Part shown: piece by piece, positions 27,447-38,331 of the stretch
Layout of the letters: every line of letters starts with the position of its first letter
Position numbering within the stretch: the first letter of the stretch is position 1
Assembly: GCA_039196715.1 (NCBI GenBank)
Contig: JBCCUP010000001.1
Coordinates: 186,001-250,000, forward strand
Length of the DNA stretch: 64,000 nt
Origin: Pseudomonadota bacterium
GTDB lineage: Bacteria; Pseudomonadota; Gammaproteobacteria; CALCKW01
Reading direction: 5' to 3'
Notes under the pieces: model-generated
Told to the model about the DNA's origin: nothing
Seen by the model: the letters and a program-made list of their open reading frames with translations, nothing else
Database searches by the model: none
Made by a program: the position numbers and the translations under genes

Positions 27447-28808
27447 ATGCGTGCCATGTCTCTGTCGACATCCTACAACATCACTGCTCAAAACCTGGCG
27501 AACCGCCGCGAGTTCCTCCGGCTCGACGAAAAGTCGGCCAGCGTCCTCGGTGGATTGCACGCGTGGTCACAACGCGTCGCGAAGAAGCTTGTCAAGGACC
27601 TCTACGACCATCACTTCGCGTGCGTTGGTACGCGGGCGTTCCACGAGCGTTTCGCCGCTGAACGCGGTGTCGACATGCAAACCCTGCGGGCGCACCTGGA
27701 GAAGACCCAGGCCGCCTACTTCACGGGCATCTTTGCCGAAGCAGCGCGCGGCGGCGGTTTCGACCGTGACTACTTCGACCAGCGCTTGAGCGTCGGCAAA
27801 CTGCACAACCAGGACGACCTGCCGCCCAAGTGGTTCCTCGGTTCGTACCTCGAGTTGCAGCTGCTGATTCGCAAGTACCTCTTCCGCAGCTTCCCGCACC
27901 GTCCGTTCTACCGTGCCCGCGTCGAGCGCGCCGTGTTCGCGGTCGTGAACTATGACATGCAAGCCGTGACCGATGCCTACACCATCGACCTGATCAACTC
28001 GCTGGGCATAGACATCGAGCAGATGACATCCATCTCCGGCGACGCTGACGTCACCGACGACCTGACCAGCGTGAAGACTTTCATGGCCGACCTCGTCGGG
28101 AACCTCGGCTCCACCAGCGAGGCGCTCACGCGCAGCAGCGAGGCCCTGGCCGACAGCGCTGGCAAGCTGGCAGGTCAATCGCAATCTCAGGCAGCCTCTT
28201 TGCAAGCCGCCGCTGCAGCCATCGTGCAGATCAACGAGTCGGTGAGCGCGACCAGCCGTAACGCGGAAAAGGCGAACGACATCACCACCAACAGCAGCAC
28301 GCTCGAAGACGGCACCGAAGGCGACAGCGTCGTCTCGACCATGAACCAGATCAGTGAATCGTCAAAGCAGATCAGCAACATCACCACGCTGATCGAGGAA
28401 ATCGCCTTCCGCACCAACCTGCTGGCGCTGAACGCCGCGGTCGAGGCCGCCCGCGCCGGTGAGCACGGCCGCGGATTCAATATCGTGGCATCGGAAGTCG
28501 GACAATTGGCACAGCGCTCCAGCCAAGCGGCCCAGGAGATCAAGGGCTTGATCGAGGAAGGCGGTGCCAAGGTCGAGGAAGGTGTGACCTCGGTGGAGAA
28601 GATCGCCCAGATGATCTCGGACATTGCCAACGCGTCGAGAGAGCAAACGGCGGGGATCACCGAAATCACCAATACCGTGAACGACATCGACGCATCGACG
28701 CAGTCGAATGCCCATCAGACAGACATGATGAACAACCTGGCGCGCGAACTCTCCGAGCACGCCGCCAACGTGTCCACCATGGTGCGCAAACTCAAACGCG
28801 CCGCCTGA
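27447..28808 (+). CDS. Soluble globin-coupled (HemAT-like) methyl-accepting chemotaxis protein
   Basis: Start ATG 27447 (27456 also possible), 453 residues. Residues about 15-190 are a protoglobin sensor: [11 protein letters not shown] then [13 protein letters not shown] reproduces the HemAT motif around the proximal haem histidine (H120). The remainder is an MCP signalling domain whose hairpin tip [20 protein letters not shown] binds CheA and CheW. There is no signal peptide or membrane helix, so it acts in the cytoplasm. By family knowledge it senses O2 or another diatomic gas and controls aerotaxis. No che genes are near. Confidence 0.92.
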   Translation: MRAMSLSTSYNITAQNLANRREFLRLDEKSASVLGGLHAWSQRVAKKLVKDLYDHHFACVGTRAFHERFAAERGVDMQTLRAHLEKTQAAYFTGIFAEAARGGGFDRDYFDQRLSVGKLHNQDDLPPKWFLGSYLELQLLIRKYLFRSFPHRPFYRARVERAVFAVVNYDMQAVTDAYTIDLINSLGIDIEQMTSISGDADVTDDLTSVKTFMADLVGNLGSTSEALTRSSEALADSAGKLAGQSQSQAASLQAAAAAIVQINESVSATSRNAEKANDITTNSSTLEDGTEGDSVVSTMNQISESSKQISNITTLIEEIAFRTNLLALNAAVEAARAGEHGRGFNIVASEVGQLAQRSSQAAQEIKGLIEEGGAKVEEGVTSVEKIAQMISDIANASREQTAGITEITNTVNDIDASTQSNAHQTDMMNNLARELSEHAANVSTMVRKLKRAA

Positions 28809-28835
28809 ACACCGTTTTCCTGACGTGGGGTCACA

Positions 28836-28869
28836 CGGGGGAGTCGCGATCAGCGCTCCCCCGCTTTTT
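28836..28869 (+). terminator. Rho-independent terminator after the chemoreceptor gene
   Basis: The stem cgggggag / ctcccccg (8 bp, 12-nt loop) is followed by cttttt, 28 bp past the stop codon. It also separates this gene from the convergent ytoQ gene. Confidence 0.9.
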
Positions 28870-28873
28870 GTGT

Positions 28874-29317
28874 TCAGCGCTTGGCGATCACGTAGGCGAG
28901 CGTCTCGACAACCTGATCGGGCGTTTGCGCCCAGGCCTGAGCCGCTGCATCCACTTCCTTCAACGGGTGAATCAGACTGGCATCGTGCAAGGTGATGTAC
29001 GGCGTGCCGAGCGCCGCACAATAGCCTGCGTCAAACGCCGCATTCCACTGTTTGTACTGGTCACCGAAACGCACCACGGCAACGTCGGCACGGCGCAGCA
29101 GGGTACCGGTCCGGATGGCGTTCACCTTTGACGATTGGTGGTCACGCCAGAAGGGATTGTCCTGCGCGCCGAGGTGGTCCCCCGCGGCATCCGACGCCGG
29201 GTGGTCTGTCACCGGCGCGAGGAACGCCACATCGAGTTCAAGCCGCGCGCAGCCGTCCGCAATCTGCTCCCGCCAGTCCGTGTGAATCTCGCCAGAGAGG
29301 TACACCTGCCAGGTCAT
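28874..29317 (-). CDS. ytoQ: YtoQ family protein
   Basis: A 147-residue protein from the ATG at 29317, with an in-frame extension upstream that is not conserved. It starts MTWQVYLSGEIHTDWREQI and contains VTDHPASD, GAQDNPFWRDHQSSKVNAI and RADVAVVRFGDQYKQWNAAF. All of these are typical of YtoQ, a family related in fold to nucleoside 2-deoxyribosyltransferases. The catalytic function is not established. It is a stand-alone gene, convergent with the chemoreceptor. Confidence 0.87.
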   Translation of the reverse strand: MTWQVYLSGEIHTDWREQIADGCARLELDVAFLAPVTDHPASDAAGDHLGAQDNPFWRDHQSSKVNAIRTGTLLRRADVAVVRFGDQYKQWNAAFDAGYCAALGTPYITLHDASLIHPLKEVDAAAQAWAQTPDQVVETLAYVIAKR

Positions 29318-29571
29318 TGCGCTCGCCTCGATTGTCACTGTGATCGCACAGCATAACGAATTCGATCGAGGACCGTCCGAGCGATCCCGAGTGTGCCGAG
29401 CGGAGACCGCGGCCGGCCAGAGCTGCTGCACCGAAACGCGCTAGACTATGCCGCGCACGACGGCAGAAGCGCAGCACAGACCGGTTGCGACCGAGCCGAG
29501 CACGACACCCGGCTCGAGCGCGTCCGCGCGCGCCGACCGTGCCCCGAGACACACACGCCCGACCGACGACC

Positions 29572-30555
29572 ATGGACAACGCCATCTACTGCTGCGGTGA
29601 GGCACTCATCGACATGCTGCCCGCCCGCGACGCCGAAGGCAATTCGTGCTGCCAACCGGTGCCGGGCGGCGCCGTCTTCAACACCGCCATCGCCCTCGGC
29701 AGGTTGCGTGCCCCGGCGGGATTCATCGCCGGGGTGTCACGGGACCTCTTCGGCACCCAACTCGTCGAGGCACTTGAGGCCTCGGCGGTAGACGCGAGCC
29801 TGTGTCCGCGCAGCGATCGCCCAACCACGCTTGCGTTTGTGAAACTGGTTGACGGTCAGGCGCAATACGCGTTCTACGACGAGAACACGGCGGGTCGGCT
29901 CTTCGAGCTCGGCGACCTTCCAACGCTGCCCCCAACCGTGGGCACACTCCACTTCGGCGCAATCAGCCTGGTCTCGGAACCCTGCGGTACCGCCTACGAG
30001 CAATTGCTGCTGCGCGAAGCCGACCACCGCGTGATCTCACTCGACCCGAACATCCGACCCGGGTTCATTCAGGACGCCGACCGTCACCGCGCACGCATCG
30101 AGCGACTGATCGCGCGCAGCGACATCGTGAAAGTCTCGGACGAGGACCTCGCCTGGCTGGTGCCCGGGCTCGACCCGGCGGACGACGGCGCCGTTCAGGG
30201 CTGGCTGGACGCAACGTTCGACGCCGGTGTGTCGCTGATCGCGCTGACGCGCGGTGGCGGTACAACGCGACTCCTGACCGGGCGGCACAGCGTTCAACAG
30301 ACACCCACACCGCGTGCCGTTGTCGACACCGTGGGCGCGGGTGACACCTTCAACGCAGGTCTGTTGAGCGCGCTGCTGGACATGCAGGCCTTGTCGAAAG
30401 ACGCCCTCGGCGAACTCGGGGAAACCCAACTGCACGGTGCACTCACCCGCGCCATGAGCGTGGCGGGTCGGGTGGTCGAGTGCGCAGGCGCCAACCCGCC
30501 GTGGCGAGCCGACCTCAGCGACGATGAGCTCGCGCTGCCCGGGGACACACCGTGA
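29572..30555 (+). CDS. PfkB family sugar kinase (fructokinase-like)
   Basis: A 327-residue ribokinase-fold kinase from the ATG at 29572. [11 protein letters not shown] opens it, [17 protein letters not shown] is the PfkB signature 1 region, FYDENTAGR follows, and [18 protein letters not shown] is signature 2 with the catalytic aspartate (GAGD). Similarity is closest to fructokinases and 2-keto-3-deoxygluconate-type kinases, and the precise sugar is not decidable. Its stop overlaps the GTG start of the gamma-carbonic-anhydrase gene (GTGA), so the two are co-translated. Confidence 0.88.
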   Translation: MDNAIYCCGEALIDMLPARDAEGNSCCQPVPGGAVFNTAIALGRLRAPAGFIAGVSRDLFGTQLVEALEASAVDASLCPRSDRPTTLAFVKLVDGQAQYAFYDENTAGRLFELGDLPTLPPTVGTLHFGAISLVSEPCGTAYEQLLLREADHRVISLDPNIRPGFIQDADRHRARIERLIARSDIVKVSDEDLAWLVPGLDPADDGAVQGWLDATFDAGVSLIALTRGGGTTRLLTGRHSVQQTPTPRAVVDTVGAGDTFNAGLLSALLDMQALSKDALGELGETQLHGALTRAMSVAGRVVECAGANPPWRADLSDDELALPGDTP

Positions 30556-31073
30556 AATACCGACTGGGCGAACACAGGGTGCAAACCGGGCGCAACTGCT
30601 TCATCGCGCCGAGCGCCGACGTCATCGGCGACGTCGTGCTCGACGACGAGGTCAGTGTGTGGTTCGGCGCCGTGCTGCGGGGCGACAACGCCCGTATCGC
30701 CATCGGACGCGGCAGCAACGTCCAGGACAACAGTGTGATCCACGTCGACGACGGCTTTCCGGTCACGGTCGGCGAACGGGTGACCATTGGCCACAAGGTG
30801 ATGCTACATGGCTGCACCATCGGCGATGGAGCGTTGATCGGCATGAACGCCGTTGTGCTCAACGGCGCTGTCGTCGGTGCGGGCTGCCTGGTCGGCGCCA
30901 ACGCGCTGATCACCGAAGGGACCGAGGTGCCGCCCGGGCACCTCGTGCTGGGTTCACCTGCGAAGGTGATCAAACCGCTTGATGCGGCTGCCCAGGCGCG
31001 GATGGCCGCTGGCGCCGCCCACTATGTCGCGAAGATCGCGGCGTACCACGCCCTGAGCCCCCTATCCGATTGA
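30552..31073 (+). CDS. Gamma-class carbonic anhydrase-like hexapeptide-repeat protein
   Basis: A 173-residue left-handed beta-helix protein of the YrdA/CaiE/Cam type. The GTG at 30552 overlaps the previous stop. Hexapeptide repeats run from [16 protein letters not shown] to [29 protein letters not shown] and the preceding RGDNARI give the three zinc-ligand histidines and the conserved Arg-Gly-Asp segment. Many members are active only after oxidation or bind other partners, so enzymatic activity is likely but not assured. Confidence 0.9.
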   Translation: MKYRLGEHRVQTGRNCFIAPSADVIGDVVLDDEVSVWFGAVLRGDNARIAIGRGSNVQDNSVIHVDDGFPVTVGERVTIGHKVMLHGCTIGDGALIGMNAVVLNGAVVGAGCLVGANALITEGTEVPPGHLVLGSPAKVIKPLDAAAQARMAAGAAHYVAKIAAYHALSPLSD

Positions 31074-31099
31074 CGCCCCCCACCGTTTGGCGGTTTTCC

Positions 31100-31935
31100 T
31101 CAGCCCTTCAAGTGGCGCGCGTGCCAGGCGATGTGTTCGCCGATGAACGTGCCGATGAAATGGTAGCTGTGGTCGTAACCCGGCTGCTCGCGGTACGTCA
31201 ACGGGACGCCCTGTGCCTCACAAGCCGCGACCAGGCGTGCCGGGTGGAGCTGGTCGGCGAGGAATTCGTCGTCCATGCCCTGGTCGATCATCAACGGCGG
31301 CGCCGCGGCCCCCGATTGCACCAGGCAGGTTGCGTCGTACGCTTGCCAGCCGGCGCGATCCGAACCAAGGTAGGCGCCGAAACACCCTTCGCCCCACCCG
31401 CAGGCCACCGGGTTTGCGATCGGCGCAAAGGCCGATGCGCTCTTGTAGGCACCCGGGTTTCGCAGCGCGCAGACCAGCGCCCCGTGCCCGCCCATGGAGT
31501 GGCCCGTGACCGACTTGTTGCCCGGTTGTACCGGGAAGTGCGCCTCAACGAGACCGACGAGCTCGTCAGTCACGTAGTCGAACATACGGTAGTGCGCATC
31601 CCACGGCGCTTCGGTCGCGTTGACGTAGAAGCCGGCACCTTTGCCGAGGTCGTAGCGATCGGGTTCATCGGCGACGTCTTCCCCACGCGGACTCGTGTCG
31701 GGCATCACCAGGGCAACACCGTGTTCGGCCGCGTAGCGTTGCGCACCGGCCTTGGTGCGCACGTTGTCGTCCGTACAGGTCAGGCCCGAGAGGAAATACA
31801 GCGTCGGCACCGGCTCCGACGCCGCCTGCGGCGGCAGGTAGATGGAGAAGGTCATCTCGCATTGGCAGGCGGACGACGCGTGGGTGTACCGCTCCAGCCA
31901 CCCCCCCCACTCGCGGATGCGCTCGACGCGTTCCA

Positions 31936-31936
<1 letters not shown>
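31100..31936 (-). CDS. fghA: S-formylglutathione hydrolase
   Basis: An esterase releasing formate and glutathione from S-formylglutathione, the second step of glutathione-dependent formaldehyde oxidation. It has 278 residues from the ATG at 31936, which shares one base with the frmA stop (TGATG). GHSMGGHGALV is the nucleophile elbow with the catalytic serine. MPDTSPRGEDVADEPDRYDL and the late QPGYDHSYHFIGTF with the catalytic histidine are family hallmarks. It is the downstream member of the frmA-fghA operon. Confidence 0.96.
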
Positions 31937-33117
<1,181 letters not shown>

Positions 33118-33249
33118 TCAGTGCCAACCCCGCCGCGCGAATTGGCGCCAGTCGCCACAGCGCCAGCGCACCGCCCTCGCCTGTCCAGCTTGTGAAGGCA
33201 TCGCACACACAGCTGAGGCTATACTGCCGGCGTCAACGGGGAGGGCAGC

Positions 33250-33903
33250 ATGCAGCAGCAAGACAGTGAACGCAGCGGTATCGGCTGCCTCGGCATACTC
33301 GGCATTGTGGTCCTCACGGTGTGCGTGACCGTGGTCGGCACGATCTGGGTGATCAACAGCCAGATTTTCGGTAACCGGTTCACGCCGGTCGTGCTGGACG
33401 ACGACGAACGGCAGGTGCTCAGCACCAAACTGCAAGCCGTGGGGCTCGGGGAATTGGCCGCACCCGACGACGGCGACTTCAGCCCGCAACCGTACTCGGA
33501 GGACCCCGACAATCGCACCGTCTCACTCAGCGAGCGTGAACTGAACGCGCTCGTTGCACGCAACACCGACGCCGCCGAACGCCTTGCACTCGACCTTGCG
33601 GACGATCTGATCAGTGCCCGGTTGCGTGTGCCGCTCGACCCGGATTTCCCGTTCCTTGGTGGCAAGGTACTCAAGGCCAGCGCCGGCCTCTCGATCAGCT
33701 ACGAAAACGACCAGCCGCGGGTCATCCTACGCGGCGCAAGCGTCTGGGGTGTACCGATCCCCAATGCCTGGCTTGGCAATGTCAAGAACGTCGACCTGGT
33801 CGACCAGTTCGGTGGCGAGGACGGGTTCTGGAAGCAGTTTGCCGCGGGCATCGATCACATCGAGGTGCGCGAGGGAGCCCTGTCGTTGACGCTCCGAGAG
33901 TGA
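33250..33903 (+). CDS. Conserved membrane-anchored protein of unknown function
   Basis: 217 residues. A 13-residue polar N-terminus precedes one hydrophobic helix (LGILGIVVLTVCVTVVGTIW), leaving about 180 residues outside the membrane. VSLSERELNALVARN and RLRVPLDPDFPFLGGK are likely conserved blocks. I have seen similar proteins called hypothetical in gammaproteobacteria, and no biochemical role is known to me. The start follows a ggggagggcagc Shine-Dalgarno region. The gene is divergent from frmA and convergent with the OmpA/MotB-like gene. Confidence 0.72.
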   Translation: MQQQDSERSGIGCLGILGIVVLTVCVTVVGTIWVINSQIFGNRFTPVVLDDDERQVLSTKLQAVGLGELAAPDDGDFSPQPYSEDPDNRTVSLSERELNALVARNTDAAERLALDLADDLISARLRVPLDPDFPFLGGKVLKASAGLSISYENDQPRVILRGASVWGVPIPNAWLGNVKNVDLVDQFGGEDGFWKQFAAGIDHIEVREGALSLTLRE

Positions 33904-33924
33904 ATCAACTGCCGGGACCCGCCT

Positions 33925-34650
33925 TCAACGACCGGCCGCAGCGCGCTCGATGATCCGGCGCAATTGCGCGTCGGAGTTGGTGATAACACGGAAACTCACG
34001 CGCCGCGACAAGGAAAAGTCCTCGAGTCCGTCCGGCCCGAGAACCGGCCGCGCAGACGACATCCCGACAGCCACAACCTTGTCCGACATCCAATCGCGCT
34101 CGGTGCGCACGGTCGACAGGAAGAACACGTGGTTGAGCACGGCCCGAGCACGGGCCTGTGACAGAGCCATGTTGTTGAAGTACGCGATCGCCGGGTCGGT
34201 GCCCTCGGCCCACCGGCTGCTGGTGTGGCCTTCGATCCGCAACTCATCGACGAGGTGCCGATGCTGCAGTATCACATCGAGGTAACGCGGGAAAAAATCC
34301 GCAAGCACCCGTTGGTAGCTGTCGCTGATTTCACTCCCGCCCGGGGCAAAGGCGACTTCGGGCGTATCGAAACTCAGCGTCAGGGTTTCATTGTCAAAGC
34401 GTGCATTCCAGGCCTTGAGTTGCTCACTGAACTCACGGTCAAGCGCGCCGGCCAGGGCCGCGTGACCGTCCCGGTACTCCTCGGCAAGGCTGTTCACGGT
34501 ATCCCGCTGCGACAACGCCTGCTGCGTCAGCAACACCGAGATCAGCAGGAACGCGAGCATCAGGCCAGCCATCAGATCGGCAACGGACAGCCATTCGGTG
34601 CCCGCATCCGAGCGCCTGCGCTCGCGACCGAACAGCGCCAGCGAGCTCAT
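33925..34650 (-). CDS. MotB/OmpA-domain membrane protein, partner of the MotA-like channel
   Basis: 241 residues. A single helix near the N-terminus (SVADLMAGLMLAFLLISVLL) has the key aspartate of MotB/ZorB-type proton channels in VADLMAG. After a periplasmic linker, an OmpA-like peptidoglycan-binding domain includes LRIEGHTSSRW and the late LSRRVSFRVI. The ATG overlaps the stop of the preceding MotA-like gene (ATGA). The pair resembles ZorA/ZorB or flagellar-type stators, but neither flagellar genes nor ZorC/D/E are beside it. Its role in the cell is unknown. Confidence 0.85.
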   Translation of the reverse strand: MSSLALFGRERRRSDAGTEWLSVADLMAGLMLAFLLISVLLTQQALSQRDTVNSLAEEYRDGHAALAGALDREFSEQLKAWNARFDNETLTLSFDTPEVAFAPGGSEISDSYQRVLADFFPRYLDVILQHRHLVDELRIEGHTSSRWAEGTDPAIAYFNNMALSQARARAVLNHVFFLSTVRTERDWMSDKVVAVGMSSARPVLGPDGLEDFSLSRRVSFRVITNSDAQLRRIIERAAAGR

Positions 34651-35417
34651 GGCCCGGTGCCGGCGTTCGCGCCCAACTCGGCATCGGGCTGCGCCGGCAG
34701 TTGATCGAGCCGGCTCTGGATGTCACCCAGGTGCGAACGCAGCTCTCTTTCGAAGGCGTGACGCTCGTTGGTGCCGACGTTGTCGGACGAACCCGGTTGC
34801 GCACTGCCACGCAGGGCGAGGCTGAGTTGCATCTGCTCGAGTGCGTCAAGCATGTCGGCGCCCACTTGCCGTTGACTGGCCTCGAGGTGTGCCAGGCGCC
34901 CGAGGACGTTGTCATCGTCACTGCGATCGGCGATGGCGTTGGTCAGCGCAATCAGGTATTCGCTGTGTTCCCGTCCATCGAGGTTGGCTTGGCGAAGGTA
35001 CTTGCCGAGGTTGGCGGTTTCGGCGACGAGCCGCTCCGCAAGGTCGTCACCGTGCTGGACACGGTCCTCCCGAGTCGGACGCAACGCCACCAACAATCGA
35101 TAGAGAATCGACAGGCCCATGCCGGCGAGACTCGAGTGAAAGGCGGCGCCGATGCCACCGAGCAGACCGCTGAGCTCACCCTGCACGTCCGCATTGCCCA
35201 CTTCGTCGAGGCCGATGACGATGCCGGCAAAGGTGCCGAGCATACCGAGGGAAATCAGCAGGCTGGGCGCGGCCGTGACCAGCCGGTGCGACGGCCCATG
35301 ACGCCAGAGCACCCAACAGAAGGCGATAAAGGACAGTGCAATCAGCCACAGGAACTGGCCGGCGAGGTTGAAACTGAGCAGCTGCCCAATCACGGCAGAG
35401 AAAAGGTCGGTGATCAT
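34647..35417 (-). CDS. MotA/TolQ/ExbB-type proton channel protein
   Basis: The ATG at 35417 gives 256 residues, with an in-frame upstream extension that is not protein-like. Helices occur at about 17-37 (FLWLIALSFIAFCWVLW), about 50-72 (SLLISLGMLGTFAGIVIGL, the characteristic GTFxGI segment), and about 85-110 (GLLGGIGAAFHSSLAGMGLS). The C-terminal half is cytoplasmic and coiled coil. The structure GMLGTFAGIVIG plus AAFHSSLAGMG is that of MotA/ZorA homologues. It forms a two-gene operon with the MotB-like protein. Confidence 0.86.
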   Translation of the reverse strand: MITDLFSAVIGQLLSFNLAGQFLWLIALSFIAFCWVLWRHGPSHRLVTAAPSLLISLGMLGTFAGIVIGLDEVGNADVQGELSGLLGGIGAAFHSSLAGMGLSILYRLLVALRPTREDRVQHGDDLAERLVAETANLGKYLRQANLDGREHSEYLIALTNAIADRSDDDNVLGRLAHLEASQRQVGADMLDALEQMQLSLALRGSAQPGSSDNVGTNERHAFERELRSHLGDIQSRLDQLPAQPDAELGANAGTGP

Positions 35418-35919
35418 CGGCGGCGGCACAGTGGCAGACAGTCTGGCATGGCCTTCCAACAGCAAAACTGACGCCAAGACAAACTGCGCCCGTATCCCCT
35501 TGATTAGTGGGGCGTTACTGTCGGCGGTCCGCCGGACGCAGTTGATCGGATGCCGCCCGGGGGGCAAGAAGCCCCCCGCAACGTTGCATTTGCGTCAGCC
35601 GCCCGCATGTTCACGGCAATTCGGCTCACCCCCGCGGGGGCAGCGAGGGGCCGAACTGCGGTCCAACCGGTACTCTGACTCCCACACAGCAGCCTCACAC
35701 TGTTATAATGGGAGGATTTCCCAGTTCAGGCTGACTGACTGGACGACGCCGTGACGACCGTCGCGCGCTGTCACTGACCGAATCGCGCACGGCTCACTTC
35801 AGTGGGCCGTGTGTTGTTTGGGTCTCCGGCAGCGCATGCCCGTCCGGAAACGCGAACGAAACACGCGCTGGTGCTGCCAGTGCCCGAACCACCCTACACA
35901 TTTTGGCTCCGACATTCCC
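35418..35919. other. Intergenic region upstream of fusA2
   Basis: A roughly 500-bp gap with divergent genes at both ends. It contains a GC hairpin (ggggggc-aagaa-gcccccc, 35557-35575) and a C-rich stretch near 35628. A weak frame continues into fusA2 from 35809 but is not conserved. Possible -10-like tgttataatgg lies at 35700-35710, about 210 bp before fusA2. No ncRNA family was recognised. Confidence 0.45.
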
Positions 35920-38004
35920 ATGACCGACCTCAGCAAATACCGCAACATCGGCATTTTTGCGCACGTGGACGCCGGCAAGACGACCACCACCGAGCGCATC
36001 CTCAAACTCACCGGCAAGATCCACAAGATCGGCGAGGTGCACGACGGTGCGGCGACGACCGACTTCATGGAGCAGGAGCAGGAACGTGGCATCACGATCC
36101 AGTCCGCTGCGACCACAACGTTCTGGGACGATCACCGCCTGAACATCATCGACACCCCGGGGCACGTCGACTTCACCATCGAGGTCTACCGCTCGCTCAA
36201 GGTGCTCGACGGTGGCATCGGCGTGTTCTGCGGCTCGGGTGGCGTTGAGCCCCAGTCCGAGACTAATTGGCGGTACGCGAACGAATCAAAGGTCGCGCGC
36301 CTGATCTTCGTGAACAAGCTCGACCGCATGGGCGCCGACTTCTACCGTGTCGTCAAGCAGGTCGAGGACGTGCTCGCGGCGCGCCCGCTGGTCATGACCT
36401 TGCCGATCGGCATCGAAGACAACTTCACGGGTGTGGTCGATCTGCTGAGCCAGAAAGCCTACATCTGGGACGATTCCGGCGACCCGACAAAGTACACCGT
36501 CGAGGATATCCCGGCCGACATGGTGGACGACGCCGCCGCCTACCGCGAGCAGCTGATCGAGACCGCACTCGAAGCCGACGACGACCTCATGGAGCAGTAC
36601 CTCGAGGGCGAGGAGCCGAGCATCGAGGGCATCAAGGCCTGCATCCGCAAGGGTACGCGCGAGCTCATGTTCTTCCCGACCTACTGCGGTTCGGCGTTCA
36701 AGAACAAGGGCGTGCAACTGATCCTCGACGCCGTGGTGGATTACCTGCCCAACCCGATCGAGGTCAACCCGCAGCCTGAAGTCGACATGGAAGGCACCGA
36801 GACCGGTGAATTCGCAATCGTGGACCCCGACCGTCCGCTGCGAGCGCTCGCGTTCAAAATCATGGACGACCGCTTCGGCGCACTGACCTTTACCCGGGTG
36901 TACTCGGGCAAGATCAACAAGGGTGACACCGTCCTCAACACCTTCACCGGCAAGACCGAGCGCATCGGCCGCATGGTGCTGATGCACGCGGACAACCGCG
37001 AAGAGATCGATTCCGCACAGGCGGGTGATATCGTCGCCATTGTCGGTATGAAGAACGTGCAGACCGGTCACACACTGGCGGACCAGAAGAACCCGGCCAC
37101 CCTCGAGCCGATGGTCTTCCCGGATCCCGTGATTTCGGTTGCGATCGCGCCCAAAGACAAGTCCGGCGCCGAAAAGCTCGGTGTCGCGATCGGCAAGATG
37201 GTCCAGGAAGACCCGTCGTTCCGCGTCGAGACCGACGAGGATTCCGGCGAGACCATCATCAAGGGCATGGGGGAGCTCCACCTCGACATCAAAGTGGACA
37301 TCCTCAAGCGCACGCACGGTATCGACGTCGAGGTGGGCAAGCCGCAGGTGGCCTACCGCGAAACGATTACCGGACGCATTGAAGACAGCTACACCCACAA
37401 GAAGCAGACCGGTGGCTCAGGCCAGTTCGGCAAGATCGACTACGTCATCGAGGCGGGCGAGACCGGCAGCGGCTTCACCTTCGAGTCCAAAGTGACCGGC
37501 GGTAACGTGCCACGCGAATTCTGGCCGGCGATCGAGAAAGGCTTCGAGACCAGTCTGGTCGAAGGCGTCCTCGCTGGTTTCCCGTGTCTGGACGTCAAGG
37601 TCACACTGATGGATGGCGCGTACCACGCGGTCGACTCGTCCGCGATTGCCTTCGAGATCGCCGCCAAGGGTGCCTACCGCCAGTCACTGCCCAAGGCCTC
37701 GCCGCAACTGATCGAGCCGATCATGAAGGTCGACGTGTTCACCCCGGATGACCACGTCGGCGACGTGATCGGTGACCTCAACCGCCGTCGCGGCATGATC
37801 GAAGGCCAGGACGCCGGCCCAACGGGCGTGCGCATCAAGGCGAAAGCGCCGCTGTCCGAGATGTTCGGCTACATCGGCGACCTGCGTACCATGACCTCGG
37901 GTCGTGGCCAGTTCTCCATGGAGTTCTCGCACTACGCACAGTGCCCGGCAAACGTCGCCGAGGCCGTGATAGCCGAGACCAAGGAACGGCGCGCCAACGG
38001 TTGA
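35920..38004 (+). CDS. fusA2: Elongation factor G, FusA2-type paralogue
   Basis: A 694-residue translational GTPase. G1 is [16 protein letters not shown]2 lies in RGITIQSA, G3 is DTPGHVDF and G4 is NKLDRMG. Domains II-V follow, with domain IV beginning near PQVAYRETI. The start [20 protein letters not shown] and the [20 protein letters not shown] segment resemble the second EF-G found in Vibrio and relatives. It is not in a str operon (no rpsL, rpsG, tuf here), which supports a paralogue over the main translocase. It has its own terminator, so it is probably monocistronic. Confidence 0.9.
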   Translation: MTDLSKYRNIGIFAHVDAGKTTTTERILKLTGKIHKIGEVHDGAATTDFMEQEQERGITIQSAATTTFWDDHRLNIIDTPGHVDFTIEVYRSLKVLDGGIGVFCGSGGVEPQSETNWRYANESKVARLIFVNKLDRMGADFYRVVKQVEDVLAARPLVMTLPIGIEDNFTGVVDLLSQKAYIWDDSGDPTKYTVEDIPADMVDDAAAYREQLIETALEADDDLMEQYLEGEEPSIEGIKACIRKGTRELMFFPTYCGSAFKNKGVQLILDAVVDYLPNPIEVNPQPEVDMEGTETGEFAIVDPDRPLRALAFKIMDDRFGALTFTRVYSGKINKGDTVLNTFTGKTERIGRMVLMHADNREEIDSAQAGDIVAIVGMKNVQTGHTLADQKNPATLEPMVFPDPVISVAIAPKDKSGAEKLGVAIGKMVQEDPSFRVETDEDSGETIIKGMGELHLDIKVDILKRTHGIDVEVGKPQVAYRETITGRIEDSYTHKKQTGGSGQFGKIDYVIEAGETGSGFTFESKVTGGNVPREFWPAIEKGFETSLVEGVLAGFPCLDVKVTLMDGAYHAVDSSAIAFEIAAKGAYRQSLPKASPQLIEPIMKVDVFTPDDHVGDVIGDLNRRRGMIEGQDAGPTGVRIKAKAPLSEMFGYIGDLRTMTSGRGQFSMEFSHYAQCPANVAEAVIAETKERRANG

Positions 38005-38056
38005 CGGCGGGTTTTGTCACCCGGGACGGCGTCCGATCTCGTGCGGACGCCCCGCC

Positions 38057-38086
38057 AAGCCGGCCCCTCACGGGCCGGCTTTTTTT
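38057..38086 (+). terminator. Rho-independent terminator of fusA2
   Basis: A 10-bp perfect stem (aagccggccc / gggccggctt) with a 5-nt loop runs into seven T residues, starting 53 bp after the stop codon. The rest of the interval to 38331 has no recognisable gene; its second half carries the promoter side of the GGDEF gene and an unsupported in-frame extension from a GTG at 38251. Confidence 0.93.
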
Positions 38087-38331
38087 GCACTCGAACACAC
38101 CGCGAGGGCGGGTACGGCGAACGGACGAGGAGCAGAGCTGACCGCCCGCACAGCTCCGGGTCATTCGGACCCCGGGATTTTTCATACGTTCACGGATGGT
38201 AAGACGCGCAATCCGGTCCACACACACACCGTGCAGCTGCATTAATAAGTGTGAAATTCAGGCAATACGTGGAATCAACGTTCAACAATCGGGAAGTTGT
38301 GTCGCTAACTCACCTATCTCGCAAGCAGACC

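Noticed and set aside
33925-35417. Zorya defence system
   Set aside because: Only MotA/MotB-like genes are present; no ZorC, ZorD or ZorE homologue is adjacent.
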